A stretch of 64,000 nt of DNA from assembly GCF_024305245.1 (NCBI RefSeq), contig NZ_JAMWYX010000005.1:186001-250000 (forward strand), in the 5' to 3' direction. The translations under genes were made by a program, and so were the position numbers. The notes beneath the pieces are model-generated. The model searched no databases, was not told the origin of the DNA, and saw nothing but the letters and a program-made list of their open reading frames with translations. This document shows positions 37,106-44,918 of this stretch, one piece after another. Position 1 is the first letter of the stretch. Each line of letters begins with the position of its first letter. Origin of the DNA: Erythrobacter sp. (GTDB taxonomy: Bacteria; Pseudomonadota; Alphaproteobacteria; Sphingomonadales; Sphingomonadaceae).

Positions 37106-38092
37106 TCAATCGCGCTGCGATGACGGCCGGTCATACACCAGCCGGAAACCGACATTGTTGGCCCCCAGCCCCGGGTCGCGCCCCTGCCGCGACTGCGGGC
37201 GGTAACGCTGGCAGTAATTGGGCGCGCACAGGTATGATCCGCCCTTCATCACGCGGGTGACAAGGCCGGGGTTGAGCGGGTCGTAGGCATCGGCCTCGCT
37301 CGGCCCACGCGGGGTATCGCGGTCGGCGGTGTCGTGGCCGGGACGGTAGTAATCGGCCGTTACCTCCCAGACATTGCCGGTCATGTCGTAGAGCCCGTTG
37401 GCGTTCGGGGTGTAGCAGCCGACCGGTGCGATCCCGTAGAAGCCGTCGCTTTGCTCGTTGTTGACGGGGAATACCCCCTGCCAGCTATTCGCCGCGTCCG
37501 CGCCGGGCTGGGCGGCGCTGGCGGGCTGGCCTGCGCTTGCGGCATATTCCCACTCGGCCTCGCTCGGCAGGCGACCGCCGCGCCAGCGGGCATAGGCGGT
37601 CATGTCGTCATGCGACAGGTGGACGACCGGCTGGTTCGGTTCCGCTTCCGGCCCGCCCGGCCCTTCGGGTCGCTGCCAATTGGCGCCGGGTACATAGCGC
37701 CACCAGTCGGTGAAGCGGGTGGAAGGGCGATCGGGCGCGACGAACACCGCCGATCCGGGCTGCAGCAATTCGGGCGGGATCTGATCGCGCGGCACCCGGA
37801 ACAGCGCAGGGTCGACCGGCTTTTCGGCAGTGGTGACATGGCCGGTGGCAGCGACAAATGCGGCGAACTGGGCATTGGTGACTTCGTGCGGGTCGATCCA
37901 GAAGCCGCCGACGCGGGTCAAGCGCGGTGGCCCTTCTTCGCGGTAGACCTGATCGGATCCCATGGTGAATGTGCCCGCCGCGATGCGGACGGGATCGGAA
38001 CGTATGGCGGGGCATTCGCGCACCGCCTGCGCTGTCGCCGCTGGAGATGGTCCGTTATCGCACGCCGCCAGCAGCGCAAAGGCACACAGCAT
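37106..38092 (-). CDS. Formylglycine-generating-enzyme-like lipoprotein
   Basis: A 328-residue protein with a lipoprotein signal (MLCAFALLAAC, Cys11) and an FGE-sulfatase domain: GTFTMGSD, DPHEVTNAQFAAFVAATG, RWRGGRLPSEAEWEYAA and TGNVWEVTADYY. The active-site segment GGSYLCAPNYCQRYRPQSR has Cys289 and Cys294, with the same spacing as the copper-binding Cys336/Cys341 pair of human FGE. It may therefore be an active oxidase that converts Cys to formylglycine in sulfatases, but exported. No sulfatase gene is in the window. The start lacks a strong ribosome-binding site but gives the shortest correct signal. Confidence 0.88.
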   Translation of the reverse strand: MLCAFALLAACDNGPSPAATAQAVRECPAIRSDPVRIAAGTFTMGSDQVYREEGPPRLTRVGGFWIDPHEVTNAQFAAFVAATGHVTTAEKPVDPALFRVPRDQIPPELLQPGSAVFVAPDRPSTRFTDWWRYVPGANWQRPEGPGGPEAEPNQPVVHLSHDDMTAYARWRGGRLPSEAEWEYAASAGQPASAAQPGADAANSWQGVFPVNNEQSDGFYGIAPVGCYTPNANGLYDMTGNVWEVTADYYRPGHDTADRDTPRGPSEADAYDPLNPGLVTRVMKGGSYLCAPNYCQRYRPQSRQGRDPGLGANNVGFRLVYDRPSSQRD

Positions 38093-38160
38093 CAGGCTGC
38101 GCAGCGATGCACCAGGCGCAGCGCCGTGTAATGGAGAAGGTCGCCCCAGGAGCGCGCCCT

Positions 38161-38577
38161 TTACTCTGCCGGAGGGAAGAAGAACGCCCGCAGGTGATCG
38201 CCGATGCGCGCCGGGCGCAAGGTCTTGGCATCGATGCAGCACCAGCTCGATTGCACTTCGGCCAACACTTCCTCGCCGCGCTTGATCAGCGTGGAATAGA
38301 ACGCGCGCGCACCATTGAAGCGTTCGAGCACGGTTTGCGCGATCACATCGTCATCGAGGAAAGCAGGCTTTCGATAGGTAATCTCGTGCTTCAGAGCGAC
38401 CCACGCCTTGCTGGCGACATCTTCCGCCGGGGCAAGATCGTTCCAGTGCGCCAGCACCGCATCCTGCACCCAATTGAGATAGCGCGCATTATTGACGTGG
38501 CCCATGAAGTCGATGTCGGCCGGTTCGACTGTGATCGCGTGGACAAAAGGTGCGGAGGGAGATTCGATTGCTGACAT
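38161..38577 (-). CDS. Hotdog-fold acyl-CoA thioesterase (4HBT type)
   Basis: A 138-residue thioesterase of the YbgC/FadM-like 4HBT family. The catalytic loop VEPADIDFMGHVNNARYLNW is typical, with the family Asp and the GHVNN turn. It also has ALKHEITYRKPAFLDDDV and FNGARAFYSTLIKRGEEVLAE. It hydrolyses acyl-CoA thioesters; chain preference is not visible. It is divergent from leuC and followed by the FGE-like gene. Confidence 0.9.
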   Translation of the reverse strand: MSAIESPSAPFVHAITVEPADIDFMGHVNNARYLNWVQDAVLAHWNDLAPAEDVASKAWVALKHEITYRKPAFLDDDVIAQTVLERFNGARAFYSTLIKRGEEVLAEVQSSWCCIDAKTLRPARIGDHLRAFFFPPAE

Positions 38578-38704
38578 ATTTGTCAGTTATAACTCATGAA
38601 GACTGCAAATCCATGACGAATTTGACGCCGATCAAGCACGCATCTTGCGCGAAGGGCGGCGGCGGGTCTAATCGCCCCATCGGCAAGAAGGAAACGCACT
38701 CATC

Positions 38705-40138
38705 ATGGCAAGCCGCCCGCGCACATTATACGAGAAGATCTGGGACGCCCATGTCGTCGAAACGCGCGATGATGGCACTGCGCTGATCTATATCGACCGG
38801 CATCTGGTGCACGAGGTGACCAGCCCGCAAGCGTTCGAGGCGCTGCGACTGGCCGGACGCCCGGTTCGGCGGCCCGAACTCACCCTGGCCGTGCCCGATC
38901 ACAACCTGCCCACCACGCCGCGCGTGGATGGCGCTGGCAAGCCGGTGGCGATCGCCGATCCCGAAAGTGCGGCGCAGCTCGCCGCGTTGGAAGACAACGC
39001 CCCCGCCTTCGGCATCCGCTACATCCCGGCGACCGCGAAGGAACAGGGCATCGTCCATGTGGTCGGCCCCGAACAGGGCTTCTCGCTGCCCGGCACCACC
39101 ATCGTCTGCGGGGATTCGCACACCGCCTGCCACGGCGGTCTGGGCGCGCTCGCCTTCGGGATCGGCACCAGCGAGGTCGAACACGTGCTGGCGACACAGA
39201 CCTTGCTGCTCCAGCAATCGAAGTCGATGGAAGTGCGCGTGGACGGCGATCTGGGACCGGGCGTCACTGCCAAGGATCTGATCATGCATATCATCGGCAC
39301 CATCGGTGCGGCTGGCGGCTCAGGCTACGTGATCGAATATCGCGGAGCGGTGTTCGAAGCGATGAGCGTCGAGCAGCGGCTGACGGTCTGCAACATGAGC
39401 ATTGAAGCGGGAGCGCGCGCGGGCCTGATCGCGCCCGATGATGTGACCTTCGCCTATCTCAAGGGCCGCCCGATGGCCCCGCAGGATGCGGAGTGGGATG
39501 CGGCGGTCGCGTATTGGCGCACGCTCCACAGCGATGACGGCGCGGTGTTCGCCAAGTCCGTCACCATCGACGCGGCCGACATCGAGCCCAGCGTCACCTG
39601 GGGCACCAGCCCCGAAGACGTGGTGCCGATCGGCGGGCGTGTGCCCGATCCGCAGGACTTTGCTGACGAGAGCAAGCGGGTCGCGGCACAGAAAAGTCTC
39701 GATTACATGGGTCTCACCGCAGGCACGCCGATGACGCAAGTGCCGATCGAAAACGTCTTCATCGGCAGCTGCACCAACAGCCGCATCGAAGACCTGCGCG
39801 CCGCTGCCGCCGTGCTGAAAGGCCGCCACAAGGCCGATAATGTCCGCTGGGCGATCGTCGTGCCCGGATCCGGGCTGGTCAAATATCAGGCCGAGGCCGA
39901 AGGGCTGGACAAGATTTTCACCGACGCCGGGTTCGAATGGCGCGAGCCGGGCTGCTCGGCCTGCCTCGGCATGAACCCCGACAAGGTGCCGCCGGGCGAG
40001 CGCTGCGCATCGACCTCGAACCGCAATTTCGTCGGCCGTCAGGGGCCGGGCGCCCGCACGCACCTCGTCTCGCCCGCGATGGCGGCGGCCGCCGCAGTCG
40101 CGGGGCGGCTTGCCGATGTGCGGGAGTTACAGAATTGA
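38705..40138 (+). CDS. leuC: 3-isopropylmalate dehydratase large subunit
   Basis: A 477-residue aconitase-family enzyme that with LeuD isomerises 2- to 3-isopropylmalate in leucine synthesis. The cluster ligands Cys356 (GSCTNSR), Cys417 and Cys420 ([11 protein letters not shown]) are all present. It starts [18 protein letters not shown] behind a purine-rich AAGAAGGAAA. Two small unknown genes separate it from leuD. Confidence 0.97.
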   Translation: MASRPRTLYEKIWDAHVVETRDDGTALIYIDRHLVHEVTSPQAFEALRLAGRPVRRPELTLAVPDHNLPTTPRVDGAGKPVAIADPESAAQLAALEDNAPAFGIRYIPATAKEQGIVHVVGPEQGFSLPGTTIVCGDSHTACHGGLGALAFGIGTSEVEHVLATQTLLLQQSKSMEVRVDGDLGPGVTAKDLIMHIIGTIGAAGGSGYVIEYRGAVFEAMSVEQRLTVCNMSIEAGARAGLIAPDDVTFAYLKGRPMAPQDAEWDAAVAYWRTLHSDDGAVFAKSVTIDAADIEPSVTWGTSPEDVVPIGGRVPDPQDFADESKRVAAQKSLDYMGLTAGTPMTQVPIENVFIGSCTNSRIEDLRAAAAVLKGRHKADNVRWAIVVPGSGLVKYQAEAEGLDKIFTDAGFEWREPGCSACLGMNPDKVPPGERCASTSNRNFVGRQGPGARTHLVSPAMAAAAAVAGRLADVRELQN

Positions 40139-40659
40139 CCTCCATATCCGAAAGTATGCTCAATCTCGGCGGGTTTCTTCTGGCCCACGCAACATGGATT
40201 ATTGCCGATCTTGGCCCCAACGAAAATTATGTCCCGGAAGCTTTGTGCCTGAAGGATGGTGAACTCGTGCTCAATGTCTTCGAGGCTGAGACGCAGGTAG
40301 AGGCCGTATCGAATGGGAAGGCTTTCATGGAGACCGAGGCGGTGAATTTCGATGCTTGCGCCTTTGCTCGGGATGGCCTTGTTCGCAAGAGTGGGAGTGC
40401 CATCGACGTGCTGACAATAGATTTGGCGGATGAGTCCGGTTCGCGCGTGCTGACCATGATCCAGCCTTACGATAAAAGTGATCGAATGCATTTGCTTGGA
40501 GACGAAGTTTTTCTGTTTTCGAACGGCGCCGTGATCGAAGAAGCCAAGTCCGCCTCTTTGCGACCTCTCGTCCACGAAGGCGCACAAAGCCATTCCAGTG
40601 CTCTCGAAAGCTGGAAACGTCTCAATACCTCACGCCAGCCTTCACCTGACCTGTTTTAG
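40135..40659 (+). CDS. Unknown protein inserted between leuC and leuD
   Basis: A 174-residue protein starting at TTG 40135 in a TTGA overlap with leuC and behind GGGAG; an ATG seven codons later (40156) is an alternative. It is soluble, acidic in the middle, with [20 protein letters not shown] and [14 protein letters not shown] segments and no signal or membrane helix. Codons ending in A or T (TTT, GAT, CTT, AAT, TTG) are much more frequent than in its neighbours, a sign of recent acquisition. No known domain is recognised. Leucine-pathway involvement is not implied by sequence. Confidence 0.6.
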   Translation: MTSISESMLNLGGFLLAHATWIIADLGPNENYVPEALCLKDGELVLNVFEAETQVEAVSNGKAFMETEAVNFDACAFARDGLVRKSGSAIDVLTIDLADESGSRVLTMIQPYDKSDRMHLLGDEVFLFSNGAVIEEAKSASLRPLVHEGAQSHSSALESWKRLNTSRQPSPDLF

Positions 40660-40716
40660 CCCCATAAGGCAAAGCGGCGGCTTGCAAGCCAGACAATTGC
40701 CCCCCAAGAGATTGCT

Positions 40717-40893
40717 ATGACCGACAAGCCCAAATCGAACACCGCCCGGAACGCCGCAATTGCTGCGGCAGGTGCTATCGGCTCGGCCGCCGTTGCCGCT
40801 GCGCTGCTCTATGCCGGCAAGCGCCGCAAGAAGCCGAACGAGCCGACCCAGCCCGGCCCGATCCCCTCCGGCGAGCCGCCGCAGACCGACTGA
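40717..40893 (+). CDS. Single-helix 58-residue membrane protein
   Basis: A short frame starting [19 protein letters not shown], with an Ala-rich membrane helix at about residues 13-33, then a basic stop-transfer patch (GKRRKKP) and a Pro-rich cytoplasmic tail ending EPPQTD. AAGAG precedes the ATG. It ends 11 bp before leuD. Its codon use is like the host. Function unknown. Confidence 0.6.
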   Translation: MTDKPKSNTARNAAIAAAGAIGSAAVAAALLYAGKRRKKPNEPTQPGPIPSGEPPQTD

Positions 40894-40904
40894 CGAGGAT
40901 CGCG

Positions 40905-41504
40905 ATGGAACCCCTCACCCGCGTCGAAGGCCGCGCCATCCCGCTTGGCCTCAAGAATGTCGATACCGACATCATCATCCCGGCCAAATGGCTCAAGACC
41001 ATCAGCCGCGAAGGGCTGGGCGCGGGCGCATTCGAGGCGCTGCGCGGCACGCCCGGCAATGTCTTCGAAGACCCGGCCTATGCGGGCGCGCCGGTGCTGA
41101 TTGCGGGCGACAATTTCGGCTGCGGATCGAGCCGCGAACATGCCGCATGGGCGCTGGACGACATGGGCATCCGCGTGGTGATCGCGCCCAGCTTCTCCGA
41201 TATTTTTTCGGGCAATGCGGTCAAGAACGGCATCCTGCCGGTGGTGCTGCCGCAGGATGCGGTCGACCGGCTGCTGGAAGTGGCGCGGGCCGGCGAGCCA
41301 ATCACGGTCGATCTCGAAACCCAGACTGTCACCACCACCTATCAGGATCGCTTCAGCTTCACGCTCGATCCGTTCCGCCGCGATTGCTTGTTGAACGGGC
41401 TCGACGAAGTCGGTCTGACCATGGCACGCGGCGAAGCCATCGGCGGCTTCGAAGCCAGCCGTACCGCCGCCCAGCCGTGGCTGATGCGCGGCACTTCTGT
41501 CTGA
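40905..41504 (+). CDS. leuD: 3-isopropylmalate dehydratase small subunit
   Basis: A 199-residue swivelling-domain subunit paired with LeuC. Family motifs are [34 protein letters not shown] and [17 protein letters not shown]. The start has GAGGATCGCG upstream. Complete and of normal length. Confidence 0.97.
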   Translation: MEPLTRVEGRAIPLGLKNVDTDIIIPAKWLKTISREGLGAGAFEALRGTPGNVFEDPAYAGAPVLIAGDNFGCGSSREHAAWALDDMGIRVVIAPSFSDIFSGNAVKNGILPVVLPQDAVDRLLEVARAGEPITVDLETQTVTTTYQDRFSFTLDPFRRDCLLNGLDEVGLTMARGEAIGGFEASRTAAQPWLMRGTSV

Positions 41505-41528
41505 ATCATTCTCAGGGGAGAGAAACCT

Positions 41529-42527
41529 ATGAAAGCCATCCGCACCCACGAAATCGGTGGGCCTGAAACCCTGTCGCTGGACGAGGTCGAAACCCCGACC
41601 CCCGGCAAGGGCGAGGTGCTGATCGCGGTCAAGGCCTGCGCGATCAACTATCCCGACGGGCTGATCATCCGCGACATGTACCAGTTCAAACCGCAGCGGC
41701 CATTCTCGCCCGGCGGCGAGATTTCCGGCGTGATCGAAGCGGTCGGCGAAGGCGTGGAAGGCTATGCCGTCGGCGACCGGGTGATGGCCGGGATCGGCAA
41801 TGGCGGGCTGGCTGAAAAGGTCGTTGTTGCATCGAACAGGATGTTCCCGGTGCCGGACGGCGTGCCGTTCGACAAGGCGGCGTCGCTGCTGATGACCTAT
41901 GGCACCACCATCCACGGGCTGAAGGATCGCGGGCATATCAAGGCCGGCGATACCGTGCTGATCCTCGGCGCGGCTGGCGGCGTTGGCCTGTCGGCGGTGG
42001 AGCTGGCCAAAGCGTTCGGCGCGCGCGTGGTTGCCGCTGTGTCGTCCGAAGCCAAGGGCGAAGTCGCCCGCAAGGCCGGGGCCGACGAAGTGGTGATCTA
42101 CCCGCGCGAGGCAATGGACAAGGATGCGTCGAAAGCGCTCGCCGCTGCGTTCAAGGCCGCTTGCGGACCGGACGGCGCGAACATCGTCTATGACATCGTC
42201 GGCGGGCAATATTCAGAGCCTGCCTTGCGTGCCATCGCGTGGGAGGGCCGCTTTCTCGTGGTCGGCTTCCCCGCCGGGATCGCCAAGATGCCGCTCAATC
42301 TCACCTTGCTGAAAAGCTGCGATATCTGCGGCGTGTTCTGGGGCGCCTTCACCGCGCGCGAGCCGGTGAAATTCCGCGCGCAGGTGGACGAATTGTTCGA
42401 CCTGATGAAGGCTGGCAAGATCGACCCGCTGGTCAGCGAAACCTTCCCCCTCGCCCGCGCCGGCGATGCCATTGCCAAGCTGGAAGCCCGCGAGGCGGTG
42501 GGCAAGCTGGTCGTCACGATGGAATAA
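41529..42527 (+). CDS. Zeta-crystallin-type NADPH:quinone oxidoreductase
   Basis: A 332-residue medium-chain reductase without zinc ligands. The GroES-like domain (EVETPTPGKGEVLIAVKAC, YPDGLIIRDMYQ) is followed by a Rossmann domain with cofactor loop LGAAGGVGLSAVELAKA. It reduces quinones or activated C=C bonds with NADPH. It follows leuD by 24 bp, behind GGGGAG, and may be cotranscribed. Confidence 0.9.
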   Translation: MKAIRTHEIGGPETLSLDEVETPTPGKGEVLIAVKACAINYPDGLIIRDMYQFKPQRPFSPGGEISGVIEAVGEGVEGYAVGDRVMAGIGNGGLAEKVVVASNRMFPVPDGVPFDKAASLLMTYGTTIHGLKDRGHIKAGDTVLILGAAGGVGLSAVELAKAFGARVVAAVSSEAKGEVARKAGADEVVIYPREAMDKDASKALAAAFKAACGPDGANIVYDIVGGQYSEPALRAIAWEGRFLVVGFPAGIAKMPLNLTLLKSCDICGVFWGAFTAREPVKFRAQVDELFDLMKAGKIDPLVSETFPLARAGDAIAKLEAREAVGKLVVTME

Positions 42528-42535
42528 TGGTTGCT

Positions 42536-42565
42536 GCGCGCGGCTTCACGCTTGAAGCCGCGCGC
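42536..42565 (+). terminator. Strong 12-bp stem-loop after the quinone reductase
   Basis: GCGCGCGGCTTC pairs perfectly with GAAGCCGCGCGC around the loop ACGCTT, 8 bp after the stop. There is no T-run, so it may be a pause or 3'-end-protecting hairpin rather than a classic terminator. Confidence 0.5.
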
Positions 42566-42609
42566 GCCCCGCCCTATTCGGATAGGCGATCGTTCCGGAA
42601 GGGAAACAC

Positions 42610-42933
42610 ATGACCGATTTCAAGGACCGCGAACGCGCGGAAGAAGCCAAGTTCGCGCACGACGGTGAAACCGCTTTCCGCATCGCTGCACGCCGCAACC
42701 GGCTGCTGGGCGAGTGGGCGGCCGGGCTGATGAAGCTGACCCCCGAGGAAACTGATGCCTACAGCAAGGCTGTGGTGCAGGCCGATTTCGAGGAAGCGGG
42801 CGACGAGGACGTGATCCGCAAGCTGCTGGGCGATCTCACCGCAGCCGGAACCGACGTGACCGAGGCCGATATCCGCGCCAAGCTCGAGGAACTGACGATC
42901 GTGGCCCGCCGCCAGCTGCTCGACGAATACTGA
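42610..42933 (+). CDS. ATP synthase inhibitor zeta subunit (DUF1476)
   Basis: A 107-residue protein of the alphaproteobacterial DUF1476 family, which binds the F1 rotor and blocks ATP hydrolysis. It starts MTDFKDRERAEEAKFAHD, the inhibitory N-terminal segment, and continues RIAARRNRLLGEWAAGLM and EEAGDEDVIRKLLGDL. It is followed 28 bp later by bolA. Confidence 0.93.
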   Translation: MTDFKDRERAEEAKFAHDGETAFRIAARRNRLLGEWAAGLMKLTPEETDAYSKAVVQADFEEAGDEDVIRKLLGDLTAAGTDVTEADIRAKLEELTIVARRQLLDEY

Positions 42934-42961
42934 CGCCTCCAGCCGCGAAGGAGCCACCATC

Positions 42962-43195
42962 ATGCCGATGAGTGCCGCGACGATAGAACAAGCCATCCTT
43001 GAAGCCCTGCCGGGCGCGACGGTGGAATTGACCGATCTTGCCGGGGATGACGATCACTGGGCTGCGACCGTCACTGCGCCGCAATTCGTCGGCAAAAGCC
43101 GGGTGGCGCAGCACAAGATGGTCTATGCCGCGTTCGGCGGACGCATGGGGGGCGAACTGCACGCCTTGCAAGTCACCACCAAACTTCCCACCTGA
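42962..43195 (+). CDS. bolA: BolA-family protein
   Basis: A 77-residue BolA protein: [35 protein letters not shown] with the family F-x-G-K turn, the cluster-binding His in [13 protein letters not shown], and HALQVTTK. It partners with the monothiol glutaredoxin next door to hold a shared [2Fe-2S] cluster. The ATG at 42962 follows GAAGGAG. Confidence 0.95.
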   Translation: MPMSAATIEQAILEALPGATVELTDLAGDDDHWAATVTAPQFVGKSRVAQHKMVYAAFGGRMGGELHALQVTTKLPT

Positions 43196-43235
43196 AACGC
43201 AACAATCACCCAATCACAGCATGGGGCTGCCCAAG

Positions 43236-43565
43236 ATGTCCGATACCAACACGCGTATTTCCGATCTCGTCACCAGCAATGATGTCGTATTGTTCATGAA
43301 GGGCACGCCGTTGTTCCCGCAATGCGGCTTTTCGAGCCGCGCCGTGGCGATCCTCGATCATTGCGGCGTCGCCTATGAAAGCGTCGACGTGTTGCAGGAC
43401 ATGGAAATCCGGCAGGCGATCAAGAGCTTCTCCGACTGGCCGACGATCCCGCAGCTTTACGTCAAGGGCGAGTTCCTGGGCGGCAGCGACATCATGATGG
43501 AAATGTTCGAAGCTGGCGAATTGCAGCAGCTGCTCGATGAAAGCGGCGTTACCAAAGCGGCGTAG
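43236..43565 (+). CDS. grxD: Monothiol glutaredoxin Grx4
   Basis: A 109-residue CGFS-type glutaredoxin with Cys30 in [29 protein letters not shown] and a glutathione-binding TIP segment. It binds and transfers [2Fe-2S] clusters with BolA. An upstream ATG at 43221 would add five residues. bolA-grxD adjacency is the usual arrangement. Confidence 0.96.
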   Translation: MSDTNTRISDLVTSNDVVLFMKGTPLFPQCGFSSRAVAILDHCGVAYESVDVLQDMEIRQAIKSFSDWPTIPQLYVKGEFLGGSDIMMEMFEAGELQQLLDESGVTKAA

Positions 43566-43571
43566 GTTTTC

Positions 43572-43593
43572 CGCACCCGCCTCCGCGGGTGCG
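43572..43593 (+). terminator. Stem-loop just after grxD
   Basis: CGCACCCGC pairs with GCGGGTGCG around CTCC, starting 7 bp after the grxD stop and preceded by TTTT. It is a plausible end of the zeta-bolA-grxD unit, with no T-run behind it. Confidence 0.5.
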
Positions 43594-43644
43594 ATCTCCA
43601 CCGTTCGACCGAACTCAACACCACATTTTATGTCGTGAGCCACT

Positions 43645-43717
43645 CGGCCCGCAGGGCCGCAAGCGCGACTGCGCGTCGGCCGGTCAGGCCGAAAGCCAAG
43701 CGGGCCGGACGGCCCGC
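43645..43717. repeat. Array of four consecutive short hairpins
   Basis: Four inverted repeats follow one another: CGGCCC-GCA-GGGCCG (43645-43659), CGCG-ACTG-CGCG (43664-43675), TCGGCC-GGTCA-GGCCGA (43676-43692) and GCGGGCC-GGAC-GGCCCGC (43700-43717). A reading frame through it codes for a low-complexity Arg/Ala/Pro string and is not believed to be a gene. The stretch 43566-43838 otherwise holds only the two terminators. It could be a structured RNA tail or a REP-like element. Confidence 0.55.
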
Positions 43718-43757
43718 GCGCCCGGCGCCTGAGGGCAAAAACAAAAACCCACAAACT

Positions 43758-43793
43758 AAAAAGCGCCCCGCAGGACCAGTGCGGGGCGCTTTT
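43758..43793. terminator. Bidirectional intrinsic terminator
   Basis: AAAAA-GCGCCCCGCA-GGACCAG-TGCGGGGCGC-TTTT is a perfect 10-bp stem with A and T tracts on either side. It works on both strands; the minus-strand version has the longer T-run (TTTTTAGTTTG), implying a minus-strand transcript coming from the right. Confidence 0.88.
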
Positions 43794-43838
43794 CCGTATC
43801 AGGGGAGGCGCTGCCCGAAGAACCAGGAAGGGCGCGCC

Positions 43839-44012
43839 TCAATTCGAAGACCATTGGGACCACACCTCTTTATGCATGGTGCGTGCCAAATCAGAGAAAC
43901 CCCGTAATTCCGCCATTTTCTGCGCCAGATCGCCATCTGGAAACGTGCGATTGTAAAGCGCCCCGACACCCTTGGCGCAAAAGCGGCAGGAACCCGCCAA
44001 ACCGCTTGGCAA
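43839..44012 (-). CDS. Possible short minus-strand gene, 57 residues
   Basis: A minus-strand frame from TTG 44012 to a TGA at 43839 reads like a protein: MPSGLAGSCRFCAKG with a C-x2-C pair, then RTFPDGDLAQKMAELRGFSD, ending MHKEVWSQWSSN. A stop codon lies ten codons upstream of the TTG. It is followed after 45 bp by an intrinsic terminator with a T-run on this strand. There is no good ribosome-binding site and the start would nearly abut the NUDIX gene, so it could be the remnant of a longer gene. Codon use is less GC-biased than neighbours. Confidence 0.35.
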   Translation of the reverse strand: MPSGLAGSCRFCAKGVGALYNRTFPDGDLAQKMAELRGFSDLARTMHKEVWSQWSSN

Positions 44013-44042
44013 GTGCTTGCCGCCGCGCCATCCTTATGGGCG

Positions 44043-44825
44043 ATGAATAACCAACCAGCACCCCCGGCCATTCCTGCCGCGACCATCATCATCTTCCGCA
44101 ACGCCCCATCGGGCGGGCAGCCGCAGGTGCTGATGACGATCCGATCCAAGGGCATGGTGTTTGCCGGCGGCATGGCAGTGTTTCCGGGCGGGCGGGTCGA
44201 TCCGGCGGACTTCGCGCTGGGCGAAGCCGTGGCGGCCAGCGGTGCGATGACAGCCGACGAAGCCGCGCATCAGATCGCGGCGGTGCGCGAGACGCTGGAA
44301 GAAACCGGGCTCGCGCTTGGTCTGGCGGGCGATATCGACGCCGCCCGCGCGGGCGAGGCGCGGGCGATGCTGGCGCAGACCGGCGCGCTCGCCCCGGTGC
44401 TGGAAGCGTTCGGGTGGCAACTCGACCTTGCCCAGATCACGCCGTTTGCGCGGTGGTTTCCCAAGAACGAGAAGATCCCGCGCGTCTACGACACCCGCTT
44501 CTATCTCGCCAATCTCGGCACTGGCGCAGTGGACGTGTCGATCGACCATGCGGAGAACACGCACTTGTTCTGGACGACCGCACAAGGCGCGCTGGAGGCG
44601 GCGGAACGCGGCGAGATCAAGCTGATCTTCCCCACCCGCCGCAATCTCGAACGGCTCGCCCTGTTCGACAGTTACGAAGAAGCGCGCGCGCAGGCCGAGG
44701 CTATCCCGGTGCGCACGATCATGCCGCAGATCGTGGAACAGGGCGGGCAACAATGGCTGACGATCCTGACCGATGCAGGCTATCCCGTAACGGCGGAACT
44801 GCTGGAGAACGTCGCGCGGGGGTAA
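44043..44825 (+). CDS. NUDIX hydrolase (NUDT19-like)
   Basis: A 260-residue NUDIX protein. GGMAVFPGGRVDPADF opens the box, and the catalytic helix is AVRETLEETGLAL with the REx2EExG metal ligands; an insertion between the two halves is typical of the NUDT7/19 group acting on CoA or nucleotide-sugar diphosphates. It starts at ATG 44043; an in-frame GTG 30 bp earlier is less likely. Substrate not determined. Confidence 0.9.
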   Translation: MNNQPAPPAIPAATIIIFRNAPSGGQPQVLMTIRSKGMVFAGGMAVFPGGRVDPADFALGEAVAASGAMTADEAAHQIAAVRETLEETGLALGLAGDIDAARAGEARAMLAQTGALAPVLEAFGWQLDLAQITPFARWFPKNEKIPRVYDTRFYLANLGTGAVDVSIDHAENTHLFWTTAQGALEAAERGEIKLIFPTRRNLERLALFDSYEEARAQAEAIPVRTIMPQIVEQGGQQWLTILTDAGYPVTAELLENVARG

Positions 44826-44865
44826 TGCTCTGCCATCCGGCGGCGAAGCGACAGGGGAAAAGAAA

Positions 44866-44898
44866 GCGGCGGCGCGGGATTTTCCCCGTCGCCGCCGC
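44866..44898. terminator. Terminator between converging NUDIX and TonB receptor genes
   Basis: GCGGCGGCG and CGCCGCCGC form the outer stem, with an inner GGG/CCC pair and a one-base bulge. On the minus strand it is followed by TTTCTTTT, so it mainly ends the receptor operon. Confidence 0.75.
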
Positions 44899-44918
44899 GC
44901 CTGGCCATACCCGAGGGC

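Noticed and set aside
43635..43907. 90-codon GTG-start frame through the hairpin array
   Set aside because: It crosses several perfect hairpins and an intrinsic terminator, and its product is a low-complexity Arg/Ala/Pro/Lys string.
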